This document shows, piece after piece, positions 17,475 to 27,097 of a stretch of 64,000 nucleotides of DNA (within the stretch, counting starts at the first letter, position 1; every line of letters starts with the position of its first letter). The translations under genes and the position numbers were made by a program. The notes beneath the pieces are model-generated. The model worked only from the letters and a program-made list of their open reading frames with translations. It was not told where the DNA came from and made no database searches. Source of the DNA: Coprothermobacteraceae bacterium. Its GTDB lineage: Bacteria > Coprothermobacterota > Coprothermobacteria > Coprothermobacterales > Coprothermobacteraceae. The DNA is taken from contig JABLWY010000001.1 in the NCBI GenBank assembly GCA_013178255.1, forward strand, positions 177,501-241,500, written 5' to 3'.

Positions 17475-18344
17475 ATGGCCTTGAAGCAAAAACCGTCCTG
17501 GTTTGAAGTCTTCTACACCTATTTCTTCCTCATCATAGGCTGCGTAGTGGTGCTTTTCCCCATATACTGGATCTTTACCACTTCTTTGAGGCCTTTCGAC
17601 ATCTTGGCTACCCCAACCTTGGAACTTTGGCCCAAGGGCGCCACGTTCTCCAACTACATCAACATATTCAAGGATCCATACTTCTACTCTGCTTTTACGA
17701 ACTCTGTGAAGATTTCTCTGCTGGCTACTGCTCTCGGAGTGCTATTGGCCACAGCGGCTGCCTATGCTTTTAGCCGCTTTGAGTTCCCCGGCAAGAAGCC
17801 TTTCTACTACTACTACATCGTTTCGCAGATGTTCCCGTCGGTGGTCGGCCTCATACCGCTTTTCGTCATATTCTTGAGAGTAGGCCTCCTTAGCGAGAAG
17901 GCTTTCTTGGGAATCCCGCTGGTTCACTGGGGACTCATCATAGCCTACGGGGCTGGCGGCTTAGCCTTTTCAGTGTGGAACATGAAGGGTTTCTTCGATG
18001 CCATTCCGAAGGAACTCGACGAGGCAGCCATGATCGACGGCGCCTCCTCGTGGACGATTTTCTGGAAGGTCACCCTTCCTTTGGCAAAACCTGGAATCGC
18101 CATAACGGCGTTGTTCATTTTCATGGGGGCATGGCTGGAGTTCGTTATGGCCATGACCTTCATGAGCAACCCCAAGCTGTACACACTGCCGTTATGGATC
18201 AACCTGTCCATAACGAATCCGTTCGGCATACCATGGGCAAAATTCGCTGCAGCTTCGCTCATCATCGCTGTACCCGTAACGGTTCTGTTCTTGTTCCTTC
18301 AAAGGTTCTTGCTCAGCGGTCTGCTTAGGGGAGCAATTAAGTAG
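17475..18344 (+). CDS. malG: Maltodextrin-type ABC transporter permease (MalG)
   Basis: A 289-residue partner permease with the EAA loop ELDEAAMIDGASSWTIF and VTLPLAKPG. The N terminus has the family's FPIYWIFTTSLRP block. ATG 17475 follows GGAGTGATGGGG. Together with MalF it would form the membrane channel; the energising ATPase must be encoded elsewhere, as is usual where one MsmX/MalK-type ATPase serves several sugar transporters. Confidence 0.93.
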   Translation: MALKQKPSWFEVFYTYFFLIIGCVVVLFPIYWIFTTSLRPFDILATPTLELWPKGATFSNYINIFKDPYFYSAFTNSVKISLLATALGVLLATAAAYAFSRFEFPGKKPFYYYYIVSQMFPSVVGLIPLFVIFLRVGLLSEKAFLGIPLVHWGLIIAYGAGGLAFSVWNMKGFFDAIPKELDEAAMIDGASSWTIFWKVTLPLAKPGIAITALFIFMGAWLEFVMAMTFMSNPKLYTLPLWINLSITNPFGIPWAKFAAASLIIAVPVTVLFLFLQRFLLSGLLRGAIK

Positions 18345-18364
18345 TAAGTGGGAGGTGGATTCAT

Positions 18365-20770
18365 ATGAAGAGATGGATTGCAGGGCTCTTGGCTTTGGTG
18401 CTCATCATAGCCGCGGGCCCAGTAGCAGTGAGTGCTGAAGAGCCAATCGTCACCACATCAGCTAGTGAGCCTACTTGGTCGATCGCTGTTGCCGACCCAG
18501 CAGGTGATGATTACGGGCCTGGTTGGTACAAGTACGCCACAGCGAGTGTATTCAAGGCGGGGGATTTTGACATATTGAAGTTTGAGATGAAGCCGGTAGG
18601 TGATAACTACGTAGTCACCTTCACCATGGGCAACATAGACAACCCGTGGGGAGGCACGTATGGGATAAGCAAGCAGACGTTCTTCCTGTTCTTCAGCACA
18701 GATCCATCGAAGGGAACCACAAAGGGTGTAGAGGCGACCAATGTGTCGTTTGCCGAGAACTTCAAGTGGAACGTAGGGTTGCAGATAGAAGGATGGGACA
18801 GCAAGGTATACACGGTAGAGGGAGACGAGATAGTAGCGAAGAACGCAGGGGAGCTAGGCATAACAGGGGCTAGCGTAGAGGGAGCACCTGGGAAGTTAGT
18901 GATCACAATCCCGAAGAGCGTAGTAGGGGAGTTTGACGAGAACAGCAAGTTCATAGCATGGGTGACAGGGCAAGACGGATATGGTGCTAACAGGCTGAGG
19001 GGGTTTGGAGCCGAGGCAGGAGAATGGGTGTTTGGTGGAGGCGACGGCACGAGTCCGAAGGTCATGGACATGGTGGTACCTGAGGGCATGACACAAGAGG
19101 ACATCCTGAACTACAAAGCACACACCGTTACGCTGCCCGGCCTGAAAGTAGCTGACTTGGCTAGGGCCTTTAGGGGCGTAACCATTGCCGACCCAGCAGG
19201 TGATGATTACGGGCCTGGTTGGTACAAGTACGCCACAGCGAGTGTATTCAAGGCGGGGGATTTTGACATATTGAAGTTTGAGATGAAGCCGGTAGGTGAT
19301 AACTACGTAGTCACCTTCACCATGGGCAACATAGACAACCCGTGGGGAGGCACGTATGGGATAAGCAAGCAGACGTTCTTCCTGTTCTTCAGCACAGATC
19401 CATCGAAGGGAACCACAAAGGGTGTAGAGGCGACCAATGTGTCGTTTGCCGAGAACTTCAAGTGGAACGTAGGGTTGCAGATAGAAGGATGGGACAGCAA
19501 GGTATACACGGTAGAGGGAGACGAGATAGTAGCGAAGAACGCAGGGGAGCTAGGCATAACAGGGGCTAGCGTAGAGGGAGCACCTGGGAAGTTAGTGATC
19601 ACAATCCCGAAGAGCGTAGTAGGGGAGTTTGACGAGAACAGCAAGTTCATAGCATGGGTGACAGGGCAAGACGGATATGGTGCTAACAGGCTGAGGGGGT
19701 TTGGAGCCGAGGCAGGAGAATGGGTGTTTGGTGGAGGCGACGGCACGAGTCCGAAGGTCATGGACATGGTGGTACCTGAGGGCATGACACAAGAGGACAT
19801 CCTGAACTACAAAGCACACACCGTTACGCTGCCCGGGATCAGCGTGGGCGATTTCATGGCTAGTGCTCAGCTAGTCAAGGTACTATCACCTCAGGATGGC
19901 AGCGTCACTAACCAAACGGCTGTCGACATAAAGATCAACGTGCTCAGCAGCGCTTTGACTGAGGTGGTAGTGGGCGGTAAGGCGCAGGCGGTCAAGTTCG
20001 GAGAGAACGTAATAAGCGGTGTAGCACTGCCCAACGAAGGCGCCAACGTTGTGGAGTTCAAGAGCACTGATGGCAGGCTCTTGGCTAAGGTCACCATTGT
20101 CAGGGACACGACACCGCCTTATGCGATGATAATCGAGCCTTTCAGACAGACCACATTGTTGAGCCGGGAGGTAGCCGTGAAGATCGAGACAGAGCCTAAC
20201 GCCAAGGTACTGCTCCAGCTGTTCGCCCCCGATGGTAGGGAAGCAGCTGCTGTTAACACCACGGCTGACTCTAAGGGCATGGTGGACATCCCCGTGGCCT
20301 TCAGGGCATTCACAGGCCTCAATATACTGCGAGCGACCGTCACCGATGCAGCGGGCAACAACAAGGTGATCCACAGCTTGTTCGCCTACGGGCGGGCACA
20401 CGAGATAACCCTAAAGATAGGCTCCACCGCCATGGAAGTCAATGTGGACACCATCAAGTTGGATGCTGCGCCTTACATTAAGAACAGCCGCACCATGGTA
20501 CCGCTCCGTGCCATCGCTGAGAGCTTGGGCGCCGACGTTCAGTGGGATGGCGCTACTAAGACGGTCACGATAAAACTTGGAGATACCCAAATTAGGCTCG
20601 TGGTGGGTCAAAACACGGCATACGTGGACGGACAGGCGGTTACGTTGGATGTAGCTCCAGAAATCAAGAACAGCCGCACCTTTGTGCCTGTGAGGTTCAT
20701 AACCGAAGCTTTTGGTTGCACCGTAAACTGGGACGCTGCTACGAAGACGGTCAAGATTACGTACCCATAG
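18365..20770 (+). CDS. Secreted glucodextranase-C-like repeat protein with C-terminal stalk domain
   Basis: An 801-residue exported protein. Signal peptide 1-24; two glucodextranase C-terminal-like modules at about 42-258 and 274-490, identical in DNA over 652 bp; two Ig-like segments at about 500-660 (STDGRLLAKVTIVRDTTPPY marks the join); and a copper-amine-oxidase-N stalk domain at about 668-800 with paired IKNSRTMVPLRAIAE and IKNSRTFVPVRFITE blocks. A divergent copy of the same module is in the amylopullulanase downstream, so binding of alpha-glucans at the cell surface is a reasonable role. No catalytic motif is seen. It follows malG by 20 nt and ends at a hairpin. Start ATG 18365 follows GGGAGGTGG. 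Confidence 0.85.
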   Translation: MKRWIAGLLALVLIIAAGPVAVSAEEPIVTTSASEPTWSIAVADPAGDDYGPGWYKYATASVFKAGDFDILKFEMKPVGDNYVVTFTMGNIDNPWGGTYGISKQTFFLFFSTDPSKGTTKGVEATNVSFAENFKWNVGLQIEGWDSKVYTVEGDEIVAKNAGELGITGASVEGAPGKLVITIPKSVVGEFDENSKFIAWVTGQDGYGANRLRGFGAEAGEWVFGGGDGTSPKVMDMVVPEGMTQEDILNYKAHTVTLPGLKVADLARAFRGVTIADPAGDDYGPGWYKYATASVFKAGDFDILKFEMKPVGDNYVVTFTMGNIDNPWGGTYGISKQTFFLFFSTDPSKGTTKGVEATNVSFAENFKWNVGLQIEGWDSKVYTVEGDEIVAKNAGELGITGASVEGAPGKLVITIPKSVVGEFDENSKFIAWVTGQDGYGANRLRGFGAEAGEWVFGGGDGTSPKVMDMVVPEGMTQEDILNYKAHTVTLPGISVGDFMASAQLVKVLSPQDGSVTNQTAVDIKINVLSSALTEVVVGGKAQAVKFGENVISGVALPNEGANVVEFKSTDGRLLAKVTIVRDTTPPYAMIIEPFRQTTLLSREVAVKIETEPNAKVLLQLFAPDGREAAAVNTTADSKGMVDIPVAFRAFTGLNILRATVTDAAGNNKVIHSLFAYGRAHEITLKIGSTAMEVNVDTIKLDAAPYIKNSRTMVPLRAIAESLGADVQWDGATKTVTIKLGDTQIRLVVGQNTAYVDGQAVTLDVAPEIKNSRTFVPVRFITEAFGCTVNWDAATKTVKITYP
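18489..19140 (+). repeat. 652-bp tandem repeat, copy 1
   Basis: Identical by eye to 19185-19836 (offset 696 nt, 232 codons). The 44 nt between the copies is unrelated linker. Confidence 0.95.
19185..19836 (+). repeat. 652-bp tandem repeat, copy 2
   Basis: Same sequence as 18489-19140, including silent positions. This points to a recent duplication or ongoing gene conversion. Confidence 0.95.
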
Positions 20771-20794
20771 AGTTCAGACATCATGTGGCAGAAG

Positions 20795-20826
20795 GTGGCG
20801 GGAGCGTCGTCTCCCGCCACTTTGTT
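20795..20826 (+). terminator. Hairpin with short T-tract after the glucan-binding protein gene
   Basis: GTGGCGGGAG and CTCCCGCCAC pair over 10 bp, followed by TTTGTT. It could terminate or attenuate transcription before the amylopullulanase gene, whose start is only 20 nt away. Confidence 0.75.
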
Positions 20827-20846
20827 AGAGAAAGTGAGGTGGTAGT

Positions 20847-23800
20847 GTGAGGGGTATCATAAGCGGGCTGCTGGTACTAGTACTTCTACTGACCGCGTCG
20901 CCCTCATATGTGGCTGCGCAGACTGAACCTGTGTTGAATGTGGGCGGAGTGTCAGTACCTTTTGTGTACCGTGACGGCTACTATGTGGCCACTGCTACTG
21001 TAGCCCCACAGATTACTAGCTTTTCTGCTGGTGGTGGCTCCCTACCTAGTTTCAGCCAGCAGATAAGTGTTCAGGAAGAGAGGCTCTTAGTAGTGAGTTA
21101 CCATGATGGGCAATACAGATTTGGCCTTTACCCGGTGGCAAGTGATGGTGCAGTTGGTGAAGACGTGAAACTTGCTCGGTATCCTGAGGGCGCTGTGCTC
21201 GTAGGCACCGAGGTCACCTTCTATGCGTACACACCCCGCAGGGATGTTAGCAAGGTTGTGCTCACCCTTACGGATCGGGCCTTAGATGACGAGCAAGCTC
21301 CTACCAGTGCTAAGCCGAAGAACGTGGCTAACGTCGAAATGGTCAAAGTGGCAGAGAGCAGTGATGGTTTCTATGACGTTTGGGTTTACAAGTTCTCGGC
21401 TACTAGCGTCACTTGGTACCAGTACACTGCATACGCCTACGATGGGGCGAAGCGCAGGAAAGTAGGGGAAGGCAGGCTGACCGTTTACGATCCCGCGTTC
21501 AAGACCCCCGATTGGATGAAGAATGCCATCATATACCAGAAATGCCATCATATACCAGATCTTCCCTGACAGGTTTAAAGACGGCGACCCCAGCAACAAC
21601 GTGACGCAAGAAGGCCAAAAGTTCACCTTCTACGACTACTTCACTGGGAAAAACTACACATTGCCAGGCGACTACCTAGGGCAGCTCATCCAAGGTGCGA
21701 CCTGGGACACGCCTGTTACTAGCTGGGCGACCGTTACCATGACCAACGGTGGCCAGAAGTGTGGTTACGTGGACTCTCTGCGCTTCTATGGAGGCGACTT
21801 GGAGGGCATAATTCAGGAGCTCGATTACCTAAAGAGCCTAGGTATAACAGCCATATACTTGAACCCCATTTTTGCTTCTGAAACCACTCACCACTATGAC
21901 CCGGCGAGCTACCACTCCGTAGATCCACGGCTGGGTGATGCTCAGACGTTCAAGAGGCTTACCGAGGAAGCAGCCAAACGGGGGATCAGGATCATTAATG
22001 ACATCACACCTGATCACAGCGGTGACGATTCCATTTACTTTGACGTAAAAGGCGCCTACGAGACAGTGGGTGCGCACGAGAGCATAGATTCCGCGTTCTT
22101 TGACTGGTACAAATTCACTCAGTGGCCGGACAAGTGGGTAGGATGGGGCGGCTTTTCTGCTATGCCCATCATAGACGTTATGAACCCCGAGGTGCAGGAC
22201 TTTTTCCTGTCAGCAGACACTAGCGTGATGAAGTACTGGCACGGGCTGGGTAGTTCAGGTTGGCGCGTGGACGTGGCTATGCAGGTGCCTATGGGTTTCG
22301 CTCGCGCCATGCGCAGGGTACTCAAAGGGCTTGACCCTAACAACATCATGATCGCCGAAGTGTGGGACCACTACGACCAAGTCATTCCTATGCTACTAGG
22401 CGACTCCTACGACAGCGCCATGAACTACAGGGTTCGGTCTTTGCTCATAGGCGATTGGGACAACGATCACGTAGGCACTAACCCACAGTATCAGGGCTTT
22501 TTCCTCAAAAAAGATATGACGCAGGCCGATTTCTGGTCCCGTTACCTGCAGATCAAGAGCGACTATGCTCCTGAAGCGTTCTTCGCCCTGATGAACTTGG
22601 TGGACAGCCACGACGCAGCTAGGCCGCTATACTACCTCTCCAACGCGTGGGGCGAAAGAGCCAAGGACGCACTAAAAGCCCTGTCGTTTTTCCTGTACAC
22701 CATACCAGGGGCTCCCACTACGCTGTACGGAGATGAAGCAGGAGCAACCAACGGTGGCTCTTTCGGTTGCAACCAAGACCGGCCAATTACCGACGACCCA
22801 TTCATGAGGGTACCCTTCCCGTGGGGTAAGGAAGACAAGAATCTGCAGGCGTGGTATGCTAACTTGGGCAAAATCAGGAACGCGTACACCTTCCTGCGGA
22901 CAGGTGAGATACAGCCGCTCTCGGTGGAAGGCAGCGACCGTGTCATTGCCTATCTCAGGTACGACAACAACGGATCAGCTTTGGCGGTATTTAACGGCAC
23001 TGACCAGACGCAGCAAGTCACTGTGGATTTAGGTTACTACGCACGCGTGGGTTCTACGTTTACAGGGCTTCTCGGACAGGACGTAATCCTGCAAGGGAGT
23101 AAGGCCGTTTTGACGTTACAGCCCTTTGAAGCGAGGCTCGCTGTGACTACTGATAGCGTAAGTAAGGCCGAAAATATAAGCGTTTCAGGCACGGTGAACG
23201 GCCAAGAGGTGGCACTATCTTTCACTGGCCCCGCCGTGGTGGAGAAGCGCAACTTGACCACCGGCGAGGCAACGACATTGAAGGCCGAAAACGGATTGGT
23301 GGACGTAGCGAGAGCAGGACATAGCTACCTTTACACCGTTAGAGTGCTTGACCGAGGCCTTTGGGTAGCCACAGGCACCTACTCCGTGCAAGTGTCCGGC
23401 AGCGAACCCGTGGAACCGCCTATCAAGGCTGAAGAAGGCGAGCAGCCTTCTACTGGTGCAGGCCTCAAACCCATTGGGTTGGTAGATCCGACAAGTGATG
23501 ATTATGGCCCTGGTTGGTACAAATACCCCACAGCGAGCGTGTTCAGGAAAGGCGACTTTGACCTGCTGAAGTTTGAGATGAGCTTGGAGGGGAGCACATA
23601 CACAGCGACCTACACCGTGGGTAACATAGACAACTGCTGGGGCAGCCCGAATGGTTTGAGCAAAGCGACCTACCTTTTGTTCATAGACAACAACCCCTAC
23701 GAAGGCACGACGCAGGGGATACAGGGTTTGAATGCGAACTTTGCGGAGAACTTCAAGTGGGACGTAGCGTTGCAGGTTGAGGGATGGGTAAGCACCCTAT

Positions 23801-25077
23801 ACAAGGTGGACAGCGGACAGATAAGCGGAGTTAAAGCAGAGGATGCAGGAGTGGAGATAAAGGGCATAGAAGGTGCACCTGGATACGCCGTGGTGAAGAT
23901 ACCCACAGAGGTGATAGGTGAGCTAACGCCTGAGAGCAAGATGGCGGTACTGGTGGTAGGGCAAGACGGGTACGGGCCGAACAGGATAAGGCAAGTCACG
24001 CCTGAGGCGCAGGAATGGCGATTTGGAGGAGGCAACGAGCAGGGGACGTCGCCTACGGTGATAGACATGATAGCGCCTGAAGGAATGACGCAGGAAGACA
24101 TACTGAACTACAAAGCCCACGCTGTGGCTATACCTGGTATTTCTTTGGCGCCTTACTTCACTGGGGGCGCGGTTCAGAAGGTGACGGTGCTCACGCCTCA
24201 AGACGGAACGGTGACTAATAAGACGAGCATCGACCTGCTCATAAAGGTGTTGGTTGCCGACTTGAAAGAAGTGTCGGTGGGTGGCGGGGCTTACCCTGTG
24301 TCCGAAGGACAGAACACCATTGCAGGCGTTCCGCTTACCAATGAGGGCCAAAACATCATCGAGGTCAAAGACAGCTTGGGAAACACCTTGGCTTCAGTTA
24401 AAGTTGTCAGGGATACGACGCCTCCTGTGCTGAGCATAACCAAACCCACAAATAAGGCTTTGCTCACACAGAGGGTGGTAGCTGTGGACGCCCAGAGCGA
24501 ACCCAACGTAAAGGCTGTCCTCGAACTGTTGGCCCCTGGTGGCAGGGCCGCTGACACAGTAGTCACCAATGCTGACAAGAACGGGCGCATAACAGTGGCT
24601 GAGGCGTTCAGGGCTTTTGGTGGGCTCAACATACTCAGGGTCACAGTAACGGACGGTGCAGGTAACCAAACTACGAAGCACGTGCTCTTTGCCTACGGAA
24701 AGCCCCACCAAATTGTGCTCAAGATAGGGTCAACGAGCATGGAGGTCAACGTGGATACGGTCAAACTCGACGCCGCGCCTTACATCAAGAACAGTAGGAC
24801 TATGGTTCCCCTACGGGCCTTGGCGGAGAGCTTAGGAGCAGAGGTGCAGTGGGACGGCGCAACGAGAAGTGTGACTGCGAAGTTGGGCGATACCAACGTT
24901 AGGCTTGTCGTAGGTAGCAACACCGCCTACATAGACGGCAAGCCGGTCACGCTTGATGTGGCGCCTGAGATAAAGAACAGCCGCACTTTCGTACCTGTGA
25001 GGTTCATCACTGAGGCTTTTGGCTGCAGCGTTGGTTGGAACGGTACCACAAGGACAGTCACCATAACGTATCCCTAA
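20847..25077 (+). pseudogene. GH13 amylopullulanase-like secreted enzyme, frameshifted by a 19-bp tandem duplication
   Basis: Two frames overlap at 21522-21559, where a 19-bp unit occurs twice. Dropping one unit gives a 1403-residue protein. Order: signal peptide (1-25), N-terminal beta domains, GH13 barrel, C-terminal beta domain, one glucodextranase-C-like module, Ig-like segments, stalk domain. GH13 motifs: DITPDH (region I), GWRVDVAMQ (nucleophile Asp), IMIAEVWD (acid/base Glu), LVDSHD (third carboxylate). It would hydrolyse starch or pullulan outside the cell. As written, the upstream frame stops just after the duplication, before the barrel; the downstream frame lacks the signal peptide. 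GTG 20847 follows GAGGTGG. A duplication this size is an unlikely base-calling error, so mutation or a reversible slippage switch are both possible. Confidence 0.88.
21522..21559 (+). repeat. 19-bp exact tandem duplication causing a +1 frameshift
   Basis: Unit AATGCCATCATATACCAGA at 21522-21540 and again at 21541-21559, exactly two copies. 19 is 1 modulo 3. With one copy the protein reads NAIIYQIFPDRF, the standard GH13 opening. Confidence 0.95.
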
Positions 25078-25106
25078 GGGATTCAGCACTAAGCGATAAA
25101 CAAAGC

Positions 25107-25141
25107 AAAAGGGGGCTGCGAAACGCAGCCCCCTTTCTGTT
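25107..25141. terminator. Bidirectional terminator between the amylopullulanase and NifX-like genes
   Basis: GGGGGCTGCG-AAA-CGCAGCCCCC is a perfect 10-bp stem with T-rich tails on both strands (TTTCTGTT forward, TTTTGCTTTG reverse), placed between convergent genes. Confidence 0.9.
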
Positions 25142-25156
25142 AAAACTGAGCGCATT

Positions 25157-25558
25157 TCAAAGTCTAAGAGCTTCCTTTACTAGCTCAGCAGGGTCCATCC
25201 TCAGTGCAGCAGCCTCCTCCACATCCACGAGAACTACCTTGATACCGTCCGCTTCCAAACCCTCTTTAGCTCTTGCTCCCATGTGAGTGGCCACTACGAT
25301 GGATACTCCTTCGTTCTTGAAGAGCAGGGATAACGTGGCATGCACGTTGCGGTGATGCCCTTCACCTTCGTGAGCATGTTCGCCGTGATGGTGGGGCTCA
25401 GCCGCGTGCAGTTCAAAGGTGGGGTTCTCCACATCTTCGTATCCGACGATTTGTCCGTGTTCCACGTCGAAGACTCTAAACGTGGGTGCTCTCCCAAAGT
25501 GGGGGAAGGGCCTGCCTTTAGCAATAGGTGTTGCCACTCTGATCCGCACGTATTTCAC
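25157..25558 (-). CDS. NifX/NifB-type dinitrogenase iron-molybdenum cofactor-like protein
   Basis: A 133-residue protein of the NifX/NafY/MTH1175-like family. Visible blocks are RIRVATPIAKGRPFPHFGRA at the start, a His-rich insert (HHHGEHAHEGEGHH) and VSIVVATHMGARAKEGLEADG, then a C-terminal helix. Family members bind metal clusters or cofactor precursors; outside nitrogen fixers their role is unclear. It is the last gene of an operon with an Mrp-type ATPase, a DUF134 regulator and a DUF5320 protein, a set often found together in anaerobes. ATG overlaps the Mrp stop. No nif genes are in the window. Confidence 0.85.
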   Translation of the reverse strand: MKYVRIRVATPIAKGRPFPHFGRAPTFRVFDVEHGQIVGYEDVENPTFELHAAEPHHHGEHAHEGEGHHRNVHATLSLLFKNEGVSIVVATHMGARAKEGLEADGIKVVLVDVEEAAALRMDPAELVKEALRL

Positions 25559-26361
25559 TCCTCCTTGTGGATCTTGCCTAAAACGCCTACCAAGTTGTCC
25601 AGCATTGAGGGGGTAGCGTCTTCGATGCGCCCCGCGTCAGTGAGCTCAGCTAACACCGGATCTATGGGTATCTGTGCTATCACCGGCGTTCCGAACTCCA
25701 CCGCGACTTCTTCTAGATGAGATGGGCCGAAGACGGCAAACCTGTGCCCGCAGTTGGGGCACACCGCGTAGCTCATGTTCTCTATAACACCCAAGACGGG
25801 TACTTTGAGAAGCTCCGCCATGTGGACTGCCTTCTTGACGACCGAGCGCGCCATCTCTTGGGGTGACGTGACTACTACCACTCCTTTGAGGGGCAGCTTC
25901 TGCATAACCGTCAGAGGCACATCGCTGGTACCTGGTGGCATATCCACTACCAAGTAGTCCAATTCGCCCCAATGCACATCGGACCAAAACTGCTCAATGG
26001 CTTTTGAAAGCAGGGGGCCACGCCATACTACTGCATTCTCGGGGTTATCCATAACCAAAGCAATGGACACCACTTTTATGCCCAAAGTCGAAACAGCAGG
26101 TTCCAACCCCTTTTCCGACACGCCCAATTTGGCAGTCTTTAGCCCAAAGAGATAGGGTATGGACGCTCCTGTCAAGTCCGCATCCAAGATTCCCACTTTC
26201 CACCCTTGCCGTCTGAGTGCCACCGCCAGCAAAGCACTTACCGTGGACTTGCCTACCCCGCCTTTACCGCTTACCACAGCCACTACGTTCTTGATATTGC
26301 TGTGCTCGTTACCGTTTTTTTGAACAACAAACTTGCCCACGTTTGGTACGGGTTCTGCCAT
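25555..26361 (-). CDS. Mrp/NBP35-family P-loop ATPase (Fe-S or metallocluster carrier)
   Basis: A 268-residue cytoplasmic ATPase with deviant Walker A GKGGVGKST, Walker B-like LVVDMPPGTSD and switch motif LDADLTGASIP. A CxxC for cluster binding is present near the C terminus (YAVCPNCGHRF). Mrp/NBP35 proteins form dimers that carry a bridging 4Fe-4S cluster to target proteins. ATG 26361 has a good AGGAGGT site. Its place between a NifX-like and a DUF134 gene suggests a dedicated metal-cluster chaperone for one anaerobic enzyme; this is inference. Confidence 0.92.
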   Translation of the reverse strand: MAEPVPNVGKFVVQKNGNEHSNIKNVVAVVSGKGGVGKSTVSALLAVALRRQGWKVGILDADLTGASIPYLFGLKTAKLGVSEKGLEPAVSTLGIKVVSIALVMDNPENAVVWRGPLLSKAIEQFWSDVHWGELDYLVVDMPPGTSDVPLTVMQKLPLKGVVVVTSPQEMARSVVKKAVHMAELLKVPVLGVIENMSYAVCPNCGHRFAVFGPSHLEEVAVEFGTPVIAQIPIDPVLAELTDAGRIEDATPSMLDNLVGVLGKIHKEE

Positions 26362-26377
26362 GTCTTGTACCTCCTAA

Positions 26378-26710
26378 TCATTGCGGGCGCTTTGGCCCAT
26401 GGTGCCAGCGGTGGCCCCGTGGTCCCACAAACTCTACAGAACCTCCTTCGATGCGAATAGCTCTTGAGTCGACCAAAGCTTCCACCAGTTTCCTGCGGCC
26501 CGAGGCAAGCAGCCTTTGAACGGTCCCTCGTGACACGCCCATCTCCGCGGCAGCTTCTTCTTGATCGAGGCCCAAGTAGTCGCAAAGCCTCAACGCCTCC
26601 AATTCTTCCAACGTTATGACCGACTCAGCAAAAGGGGCATCGCCTGTAGGCACAAACTGCGCACACAAAGGCTTAAACCCTATCCTCTTGCATTTTCTTG
26701 GCCTTGGCAA
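26378..26710 (-). CDS. DUF134-family DNA-binding protein
   Basis: A 110-residue protein of the DUF134/UPF0251 family: opening PRPRKCKRIGF, then a sigma-70 region 4-like helix-turn-helix (TLEELEALRLCDYLGLDQEE followed by AAAEMGVSRGTVQRLLASGR). A regulator role is likely from the fold. The TTG start at 26710 is chosen because GAGGAGGT lies 8 nt upstream. It could act at the 13-bp inverted repeat at 27059-27097 that covers the operon promoter; this is untested inference. Confidence 0.85.
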   Translation of the reverse strand: MPRPRKCKRIGFKPLCAQFVPTGDAPFAESVITLEELEALRLCDYLGLDQEEAAAEMGVSRGTVQRLLASGRRKLVEALVDSRAIRIEGGSVEFVGPRGHRWHHGPKRPQ

Positions 26711-26759
26711 GAGCTTTACCTCCTCTTGTAGCGCTTATCACCGTCCATTGTATTGCTAC

Positions 26760-27035
26760 TTAGTGTTCAGGCTGTATCCGAAAGGACCCCTCTAGATCTT
26801 CTATGAGTTTCTTGACGGCATCCAATCGCCGCTCCAAAGCGCGCTCCACTTCCTTAAGGTAGGCAAGGCGGTCTTGGCTCGCCCAACCCCTATAGGCACA
26901 CCAAGGGCCTGCGCCAAAGCCTATCCCCAAGCGGCCTCTGAAGCCATTGCCCGTGCCGTGGGCCCATTCTCTGCGGTTCCAACGCCCCAAGCCAGCATGT
27001 TGGTTCCATTCTGCGTTCATCCATCTTCCGCGCAT
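26760..27035 (-). CDS. DUF5320-like small protein, first gene of the NifX/Mrp operon
   Basis: A 91-residue protein. The first 55 residues are rich in Gly, Trp, Asn and Arg (GLGRWNRREWAHGTGNGF); the last 35 form a predicted coiled-coil helix (LKEVERALERRLDAVKKL). Length, composition and context match the DUF5320 family, which commonly accompanies NifX-like and Mrp genes; its function is unknown. ATG 27035 follows AAGGAGGTG. Transcribed from a near-perfect promoter overlapped by a palindrome. Confidence 0.65.
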   Translation of the reverse strand: MRGRWMNAEWNQHAGLGRWNRREWAHGTGNGFRGRLGIGFGAGPWCAYRGWASQDRLAYLKEVERALERRLDAVKKLIEDLEGSFRIQPEH

Positions 27036-27058
27036 TTAGCTGCACCTCCTTAATGTTG

Positions 27059-27097
27059 CATAAGCACAAAACATCATATATCCATTTTGTGCTTATG
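27059..27097. promoter_or_regulatory. 13-bp perfect inverted repeat over the operon promoter, likely operator
   Basis: CATAAGCACAAAA (27059-27071) and TTTTGTGCTTATG (27085-27097) are exact reverse complements 13 bp apart. One arm occupies the -35/-10 spacer, the other lies just downstream of the -10, an arrangement that would block RNA polymerase. The site lies between the NifX/Mrp operon and the divergent tungstate transporter operon. Confidence 0.75.

Noticed and set aside
18607-19819. Long minus-strand and alternative-frame reading frames in the repeated modules
   Set aside because: They are shadows of the 801-residue protein and are duplicated only because the DNA is.
18489-19836. Mobile element or integrated repeat
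   Set aside because: The repeat is in frame, encodes a protein module and has no transposase, target duplication or terminal inverted repeats.
25157-26361. Nitrogen fixation locus
   Set aside because: Only a NifX-like protein and an Mrp ATPase are present; no nifH, nifD, nifK or nifB genes are seen.
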